Assembly (NCBI GenBank): GCA_965228435.1
Contig: OZ245818.1
Coordinates: 3,534,001 to 3,598,000, forward strand
From: Hoeflea_A sp965228435
GTDB lineage: Bacteria > Pseudomonadota > Alphaproteobacteria > Rhizobiales > Rhizobiaceae
Reading direction: 5' to 3'
Length of the DNA: 64,000 nucleotides
The stretch's first letter is position 1, and each line of letters starts with the position of its first letter. The translations under genes were made by a program, and so were the position numbers. Shown piece after piece: positions 59,251-64,000 of this stretch. The notes under the pieces were generated by a model, which searched no databases, was not told the DNA's origin, and worked only from the letters and a program-made list of their open reading frames with translations.

Positions 59251-60129
59251 TCAGTTTAGAGGCAAATTGCTTATTTTCTGGTGAAGAAAATCCATCATAA
59301 GGCGAATGCGATGACTTGTTTTCAACTCCTGGTGGGAGGCGAGCCAGATCGGCAAAGCGGGGATCTCGATATCGAAAAACAGTCGCTTCACTTGTGGGTC
59401 CTGTGCCGCCAGGATGTGCGCGGCAAATCCGATCCCGGCACCGGCACGGATCAGTTCCCAATAGACTATCTGGTGATCTGTACGCACCGCGAACTGGCGG
59501 CGTGAGGCGGGGATCCCCAGGCTTGCCATGCCGTCGAGGATCAGGGTCGAGCGATCCATGCCGATCAACCGGTGCCGAAACAGGGAATCGACATCGGTCG
59601 GTTCACCGTGACGATCAAGGTAACGCCTGTGCGCATAGACGCCCATACCCATCTCGCCAGCCTTGCGGGCGATGAGGTCGTTCTGGGTCGGGCGCAGCAT
59701 GCGCACCGCGATGTCGGCATCGCGGCTCAACAGATTTTCGACGGAATTGCTGGGGACCAGCTCAACCTCGATCCCGGGCTCCGCATCACAGAATTCGGCG
59801 ACGATTGCCGGCAGAACATAGTTGGACACCACTTCACTGGCGGTGATCCTTACCGGGCCACTGACGATCTGGGATCGGCCGGCGGCCTTGAGGGCAAAGC
59901 GGTCGGCTTCTGCCCGCATCGCCTTTGCTTCGTCAACCAGCGACAGGCCGGCTTCCGTCAATTGCATGCCGTGACGGCCGCGCGAAAACAGGACAAGTCC
60001 GGTTTCCGCTTCCAGTGTGTCGATATGGCGTCCCAGCGTCGGCTGGCTCAATCCCAACCGATCGGCGGCCGCCGCCAGGGTGCCACTCTCAGCGACGGCA
60101 AGGAAAGTGCGAATAAGGTCCCAATCCAT
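59251..60129 (-). CDS. LysR family transcriptional regulator
   Basis: 292 residues. Helix-turn-helix: LIRTFLAVAESGTLAAAADRLGLSQPTLGRHIDTLEAETGLVLFSRGRHGMQLTEAGLSLVDEA, then the effector domain with VSGPVRITASEVVSNYVLPAIVAEFCDAEPGIEVELVPSN. It diverges from an epimerase gene across a 101-base AT-rich gap and probably controls it. Starts at ATG 60129. Confidence 0.92.
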   Translation of the reverse strand: MDWDLIRTFLAVAESGTLAAAADRLGLSQPTLGRHIDTLEAETGLVLFSRGRHGMQLTEAGLSLVDEAKAMRAEADRFALKAAGRSQIVSGPVRITASEVVSNYVLPAIVAEFCDAEPGIEVELVPSNSVENLLSRDADIAVRMLRPTQNDLIARKAGEMGMGVYAHRRYLDRHGEPTDVDSLFRHRLIGMDRSTLILDGMASLGIPASRRQFAVRTDHQIVYWELIRAGAGIGFAAHILAAQDPQVKRLFFDIEIPALPIWLASHQELKTSHRIRLMMDFLHQKISNLPLN

Positions 60130-60230
60130 ATCAATTCAATTTTGTATGGTAATCATCCGATTCTGTCGATTTAAATTCCAAAAATGAAGCGATATTTCTT
60201 ATTGAGATCCACAATCGACAGGAGCAGATC

Positions 60231-61205
60231 ATGACTCGCATCGCGATCCTCGGCGCCAATGGGCGCGTCTCACATGCCGCCTCCCGCGCGTTTCACGCTG
60301 CCGGGTACGAGATCATTGCTGTAACCCGAAACGGTCGGGCAGAAGGTCTCCCGGCCGACGTTAAACAGAGAGCCGCGGATGCCATGGACCGGCAAAGCCT
60401 CATTCGGGCGACCGAAGGCGCCGAGATCATCTTCAACGGGCTCAATCCGCTTTACCCGCAGTGGCGCAAACTGGTCATGCCGATGGGCGAGAATGCGATT
60501 GCCGCGGCGCGGGCGCATGCTGCGCTGCATCTGTTTCCGGGCAATGTCTATAATTACGGACGCTCGATCCCGGCCGTCGTCAATGACGACACGCCATTCG
60601 ATGCAACAACAGTCAAAGGCGGAATCCGCATTCAACTGGAGGACTATTTCGCTGACCAGGCCCGTCGTCACGGGGTCCGGACAGTGGTGTTGCGCGCCGG
60701 CGATTTCTATGGCGGTACGCGGCCTGGCTCCTGGTTCGATCTGGCGATCGCGGAGAAGATCGGCAAGGGCCGTTTCACCTATCCGGCCAGTCTGGATATC
60801 GTGCACAGTTGGGCCTACCTGCCCGATCTTGCCGCCGCTTTTGTTGCGATTGCCGAGCGAAGGTCTGAACTGCCGGTGTTTGAAAGCTTCCTCTTTGAAG
60901 GTCACGCGTTGACCGGCGCGGAAATGCAGCGGTATTGCGAAGCTGCCGTCGGACGAGACCTGCAAACGGCCGGTATTCCCTGGCCTCTGCTCAGGCTCAT
61001 GGGCCTGGTCTCGCCCATGATGCGCGAGGTCTGTGAGATGGCCTATCTCTGGAGGGCTCCTCACCGGCTGGACGGTGGAAGGCTCCAGGCGCTGATCGGT
61101 TCCGTGCCGAGAACCGACCCGACGATTGCGATCGGTCGGGCCCTGGCCGATATGGGCATCGAGATCCCCACCTCCGGCGCGGAGGGGATGGCTGCCGCCG
61201 CCTGA
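60231..61205 (+). CDS. NAD-dependent epimerase/dehydratase-like (extended SDR)
   Basis: 324 residues. Rossmann start RIAILGANGRVSHAASRAFHAAGYEIIAVTRNG with a modified GxxGxxG, FNGLNP in place of NxA, and N-x3-YG in LFPGNVYNYGRSIP, which puts a Tyr near the usual YxxxK position but without the classical Lys spacing. A likely NAD(P)-binding sugar or nucleoside-diphosphate-sugar modifying protein, or an atypical SDR. Ribosome site GGAG before ATG 60231. Divergent from LysR. Confidence 0.82.
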   Translation: MTRIAILGANGRVSHAASRAFHAAGYEIIAVTRNGRAEGLPADVKQRAADAMDRQSLIRATEGAEIIFNGLNPLYPQWRKLVMPMGENAIAAARAHAALHLFPGNVYNYGRSIPAVVNDDTPFDATTVKGGIRIQLEDYFADQARRHGVRTVVLRAGDFYGGTRPGSWFDLAIAEKIGKGRFTYPASLDIVHSWAYLPDLAAAFVAIAERRSELPVFESFLFEGHALTGAEMQRYCEAAVGRDLQTAGIPWPLLRLMGLVSPMMREVCEMAYLWRAPHRLDGGRLQALIGSVPRTDPTIAIGRALADMGIEIPTSGAEGMAAAA

Positions 61206-61256
61206 GCACGATCCGGGGAAAAATGGCGGCTGGCGCCAAACGCCAGCCGCTCGGGG

Positions 61257-62006
61257 TCAGTTGATCCTGCCGGGAAGGCTGAGATCGCCAGAGGCGACGT
61301 CAAAGACGTCAACGACACACAGCAGAGGCGCGTGGATATTGGCATTCACGCGAAGCGCGGACGTCACACCGTCATAGGCCACGCCATTCAAGTCGACACC
61401 CGAGGCAAGCCCCGCATTCACGGTGATCTCCGGTCCATCGAACAGCGGCGTGAAGCCGGGACTGTCCAGGAACAGCGGAAGTCCGGGCCAGGTGGCGGGC
61501 AGTTCGGGCGTCTCGCCATCGGCAATGTCGCGGACTGCCAACGCACCGGATCCGCAAGCCTCTGATGGGGTCAGGACGACCCAGTGGCTGTGCCATTCGA
61601 CGCCGTCATTACCCGGATCACCATCACCGTTTTCATCGTAGAGCGGCGTGTCGTCGAAATCCGGGTGGCTGGTCGCCGCCATCGCAAGAATTCCGGTGCC
61701 CGCCTCGAAACCGACGGCGGATGGATCGAGCGACGTCGGCCAGACATAGGACCAGACCGCGGATCCGCCGACTTTTCCTGTGGCGCCGGGTACAGCCGCA
61801 CCGGCAGCGCCGTTGGTCGTCATGTGAAAAGTCACGACGTTGCCTTTCTTGTGCACATGGGCTGCCAGAATGTCGAAACTTGCGGTCTTGGCGGCATCCG
61901 GTGGGGATTTTACCGCATCTTCCTGATGCAGGGCATGACCAGCACCGGCAAAGGCATTTGCGGTTAGGGCCACCGTAGCGGCCAGGGCGAAAAACGGGAG
62001 TTTCAT
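61257..62006 (-). CDS. Secreted hypothetical protein
   Basis: 249 residues with signal peptide (FFALAATVALTANAFAG). The mature protein is predicted beta-rich, with TASFDILAAHVHKKGNVVTFHMTTNGAAGAAVPG, a Ca-loop-like DENGDGDPGND, then WHSHWVVLTPSEACGSGALAVRD. His-rich segments (HVHKK, HSHW) could bind metal. No family recognised by eye. AAGGAG before ATG 62006. Divergent from the Cys-cluster MarR, with the palindrome at 62053-62077 between them. Confidence 0.78.
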   Translation of the reverse strand: MKLPFFALAATVALTANAFAGAGHALHQEDAVKSPPDAAKTASFDILAAHVHKKGNVVTFHMTTNGAAGAAVPGATGKVGGSAVWSYVWPTSLDPSAVGFEAGTGILAMAATSHPDFDDTPLYDENGDGDPGNDGVEWHSHWVVLTPSEACGSGALAVRDIADGETPELPATWPGLPLFLDSPGFTPLFDGPEITVNAGLASGVDLNGVAYDGVTSALRVNANIHAPLLCVVDVFDVASGDLSLPGRIN

Positions 62007-62052
62007 AGGTTGGTCTCCTTCGGTTGGGAACGGAGCGCTTATAGTGGCGACT

Positions 62053-62077
62053 CGAAACTATTGCAATAATAATTTCG
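62053..62077. promoter_or_regulatory. Palindromic operator between secreted-protein gene and marR
   Basis: A perfect 10-bp palindrome TATTGCAATA at 62059-62068 is flanked by CGAAA (62053-62057) and TTTCG (62073-62077). The left and right CGAAA/TTTCG arms are inverted copies. Located 19 bases before the marR start; likely its autoregulatory site. Confidence 0.6.
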
Positions 62078-62095
62078 ACTCGCTATTATTTGGCG

Positions 62096-62647
62096 ATGGA
62101 CAAAGAGACCCGAATCCGCGCGCTGATCAATCGGCTCGCCCGTATGGACGCCTCGTCGAACCGGACCGGCGACATCAATCCCGTACAGCGTGCAGCGCTC
62201 GACTACCTGGCGCGGGCCAACCGGTTTTCACGCGCCCCGTCGCATGTCGCCGACTATCTGGGCACCACACGCGGCACCATGTCGCAAACTCTGAAAGCAC
62301 TGGTTCAGAAGGGCTATATCGCGGAAGAGAGATTGGCGAGCGACCGGCGGTCGATCTGCTATTCCCTGACATCCGAGGGTAGGAAAACCGTTGCCGAAGG
62401 ACATCTGTTCGAGCATGTGCTGACATCGTTTGACGACGACTTCCTGCATACACTGGGTGATGATCTCGAAACGCTTTTGAGACACATGCTGGCCGCGAAT
62501 GGCGGCCGCTCTTTCGGCTTGTGCAAGACCTGCCGATACCATCAGGTGCAGGGTGATGGCCGGTACTGTTCTTTATTGTCGATGCCGCTGAAGCCCCGGG
62601 AGGGCGACCAGATCTGCCATGAACACCGCGAGCCAGTCAGCGCCTGA
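62096..62647 (+). CDS. MarR-family regulator with C-terminal four-cysteine cluster
   Basis: 183 residues from ATG 62096. Winged helix: RAPSHVADYLGTTRGTMSQTLKALVQKGYIAEERLASDRRSICYSLTSEGRKTV. After residue 140 a Cys motif follows, C143-x2-C146-x11-C158-x15-C174 with His residues (CRYH, CHEH). The spacing suggests a zinc or iron-sulfur site, i.e. a metal- or redox-sensing MarR. It diverges from the secreted protein gene and lies 154 bases before the TetR gene, in which I see an imperfect GC hairpin (62678-62733). Confidence 0.88.
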   Translation: MDKETRIRALINRLARMDASSNRTGDINPVQRAALDYLARANRFSRAPSHVADYLGTTRGTMSQTLKALVQKGYIAEERLASDRRSICYSLTSEGRKTVAEGHLFEHVLTSFDDDFLHTLGDDLETLLRHMLAANGGRSFGLCKTCRYHQVQGDGRYCSLLSMPLKPREGDQICHEHREPVSA

Positions 62648-62760
62648 TCCAGAAATCCTGTGTCGAACAGACGGCAGCGGAAGCGGCAGGCGCCGAGTTT
62701 GGACACCCTGTTGGCTTGCCTTCCGCCTGCTTCCTGTTGCATTACCGTAAGCGGAGAGGC

Positions 62761-62789
62761 ACAGTTTTTGACAAAACGACAAAAACTGT
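62761..62789. promoter_or_regulatory. TetR-type operator with perfect 10-bp arms overlapping a TTGACA element
   Basis: ACAGTTTTTG (62761-62770) and CAAAAACTGT (62780-62789) are a perfect inverted repeat with a 9-base centre. TTGACA at 62768-62773 overlaps it and could serve as a -35 element. The repeat ends 12 bases before the tetR start, as expected for autorepression. Confidence 0.7.
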
Positions 62790-62801
62790 CAGGATGATAA
62801 G

Positions 62802-63389
62802 ATGATACCCGAGTCCGATGACCCGCGGCGGGACGCGATATTGAACGCCGCCTTCGAATGTTTCGTGACCTACGGCTTCCGGCGTACCTCCATGGAGGAT
62901 ATTGCCGCCGCCGCCGGGCTGTCACGACCAACGCTCTATCAGCGCTACAAGAACAAGAAAGACATCTTCAGGGCGTATGTGGAGGCGATGATCGATATCG
63001 TGGTGGCAGAGGTGCGGCAGGCCTTCGAGGGAAAGGCCTCGATCGAGGAAAAGCTGATGGCTGCGGTCAACTGCGGTTTTCTCGATCCGCACCGCAAACT
63101 GGCCGAGACCCCGCATGGCACGGAATTGATCGGGGTCAACAAGGAAATTGCGGGTGACCTGTTCGACCGCTGGCTGGTGGAAATGGAGCGAGCCATTGCC
63201 GAGGGGCTGCAGCTTTCGGCGGAGCGCCAGGAGATCGATCTGGAACGTGGCGGTCTGGACTGCAAACACCTGGCTCGGGTCATCGTCAACGGCATTGAAG
63301 GTGCGAAGTCTCGCATGACGTCCGTTGATCAGGCGCAAAGGGACATCTCCGACATGATACGCCTGATTGTCGCTTCGGAACATGCCTGA
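62802..63389 (+). CDS. TetR/AcrR family transcriptional regulator
   Basis: 195 residues. Helix-turn-helix: ILNAAFECFVTYGFRRTSMEDIAAAAGLSRPTLYQRYKNKKDIFRAYVEAMI, then a ligand-binding C-terminal domain that I cannot assign. AGGA precedes ATG 62802. The palindrome at 62761-62789 is the likely operator. Its target is probably itself or an unlinked efflux/oxidation gene; the next gene, ispG, is a housekeeping gene 92 bases away. Confidence 0.9.
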   Translation: MIPESDDPRRDAILNAAFECFVTYGFRRTSMEDIAAAAGLSRPTLYQRYKNKKDIFRAYVEAMIDIVVAEVRQAFEGKASIEEKLMAAVNCGFLDPHRKLAETPHGTELIGVNKEIAGDLFDRWLVEMERAIAEGLQLSAERQEIDLERGGLDCKHLARVIVNGIEGAKSRMTSVDQAQRDISDMIRLIVASEHA

Positions 63390-63481
63390 ACGGTTTGCCC
63401 TTCATCGTGTTGACATGAAGGACTGATTGTACCAACTCAAGGCAATCTGCCACGGCGGTGCGTGGCGATCCGGAGATGGCA

Positions 63482-64000
63482 ATGAGCGCCTATTATTCAG
63501 ACGTTTTCGATCGACGCGACAGCGTTGCGGTGGATGTGGGCGGGGTGTCCATCGGCGGCGGTGGACCCATCGTCGTTCAATCAATGACAAACACCGACAC
63601 GGCCGATGTCGATTCGACCGTTGCCCAGGTGGCAGCTTTGCATCGCGCCGGATCGGAAATCGTCCGCATCACCGTCGATCGCGATGAAAGCGCGGCCGCC
63701 GTGCCGAAAATCCGTGAGCGTCTCTTGCGGCTCGGTCACGATGTCCCGCTGATCGGCGATTTCCACTATATCGGCCACAAGCTGCTTGCCGACCATCCGG
63801 CCTGCGCGGAAGCGTTGGCAAAGTACCGCATCAACCCGGGCAATGTGGGGTTCAGGGAAAAGAAGGACAAACAGTTCGCGCAGATCATCGAGACCGCGAT
63901 CCACCATGACAAACCGGTGCGCATCGGCGTCAACTGGGGTTCCCTTGACCAGGCGCTGCTGACCCGGTTGATGGATGAGAATCATGACCGTGGCGGGCCA
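63482..64000 (+). CDS. ispG: 4-hydroxy-3-methylbut-2-enyl diphosphate synthase (IspG/GcpE), 3' truncated
   Basis: 173 visible residues from ATG 63482, running off the window end. IspG N-terminal half: DSVAVDVGGVSIGGGGPIVVQSMTNTDTADVDSTVAQVAALHRAGSEIVRITVDRDE, then HDVPLIGDFHYIGHKLL and RINPGNVGFREKKDKQFAQIIETAIHHDKPVRIGVNWGSLDQALL. It is the iron-sulfur enzyme of the MEP isoprenoid pathway; the cluster cysteines lie in the missing part. GGAG 6 bases upstream supports the start. Confidence 0.95.
   Translation, partial: MSAYYSDVFDRRDSVAVDVGGVSIGGGGPIVVQSMTNTDTADVDSTVAQVAALHRAGSEIVRITVDRDESAAAVPKIRERLLRLGHDVPLIGDFHYIGHKLLADHPACAEALAKYRINPGNVGFREKKDKQFAQIIETAIHHDKPVRIGVNWGSLDQALLTRLMDENHDRGGP

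Noticed and set aside
62678..62733. Terminator between marR and tetR
   Set aside because: The stem has a 3-base bulge, a 31-base loop and no T tract.
1..64000. tRNA, rRNA, CRISPR, IS element or prophage
   Set aside because: I looked for repeated spacers, transposase or integrase motifs and cloverleaf-like stretches and found none; absence of tRNA is by eye only.

Overview
This 64 kb window is high-GC, densely coded DNA from an alphaproteobacterium, probably order Hyphomicrobiales (Rhizobiales). The main clues are a FixL/FixK-type oxygen-sensing system, a 1152-residue pyruvate carboxylase, many LysR, GntR and MarR regulators, several ABC and TTT solute transporters, and a choline-sulfatase cluster. 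I read 59 genes. The window opens inside a site-2 protease gene and closes inside ispG. I see no rRNA, tRNA, CRISPR array, insertion sequence or prophage. The few odd-composition spots are single small ORFs.

Layout. 1-5 kb: oxygen-limitation block with an M50 protease, a small secreted protein, a UspA protein, a VIT1/CCC1 metal transporter and a soluble FixL-like heme-PAS hybrid kinase. Two FNR/FixK-type boxes of the form TTGAG-N4-ATCAA lie in its intergenic gaps. 4.8-11.8 kb: a thioesterase, then a MarR-tctCBA unit divergent from an aminotransferase/ThDP-enzyme pair, with one palindromic operator between them. 11.8-15.7 kb: a zinc-starvation cluster. folE diverges from a COG0523 GTPase-DUF1826-alcohol dehydrogenase operon across a Zur-like box. 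The dehydrogenase has lost two of four structural-zinc cysteines and is frameshifted. 15.7-19.7 kb: a LysR regulator divergent from a DUF1330/CmcJ-like/flavin monooxygenase/SDR operon. 19.8-29 kb: a GntR-controlled peptide ABC transporter operon with gamma-glutamyltransferase and DUF1028. 29-31 kb: an OmpR-type response regulator divergent from a fixK-like gene, with 10-bp-spaced direct repeats between them, then a DksA/TraR zinc-finger protein. 31-39.5 kb: alpha-2-macroglobulin, PBP1C and an APH-like kinase in tight overlap.

39.5-46.4 kb: lytic transglycosylase, a LuxR solo, pyruvate carboxylase with a potentially structured leader, and an MFS transporter. 46.5-49.5 kb: a small hypothetical gene, a siderophore-interacting protein, an LprI-like protein and an NADP-dependent reductase. 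49.5-55.1 kb: LysR divergent from proXVW-like genes plus a choline-sulfatase. 55.1-59.2 kb: a lipid kinase, and an outer-membrane factor/HlyD/DUF3302 efflux set without a recognisable pump. 59.2-64 kb: LysR/epimerase, a secreted protein divergent from a Cys-cluster MarR, a TetR regulator with a palindromic operator, and the start of ispG.

How the parts may work together (inference). The kinase at 3.2 kb, the response regulator at 29 kb and the FixK-like protein at 29.9 kb resemble the hFixL-FxkR-FixK cascade described in some rhizobia. The two FixK-type boxes would be its outputs on the universal stress protein and the kinase/metal-transporter pair. The zinc cluster looks like a Zur-regulated zinc-sparing and zinc-allocation unit.
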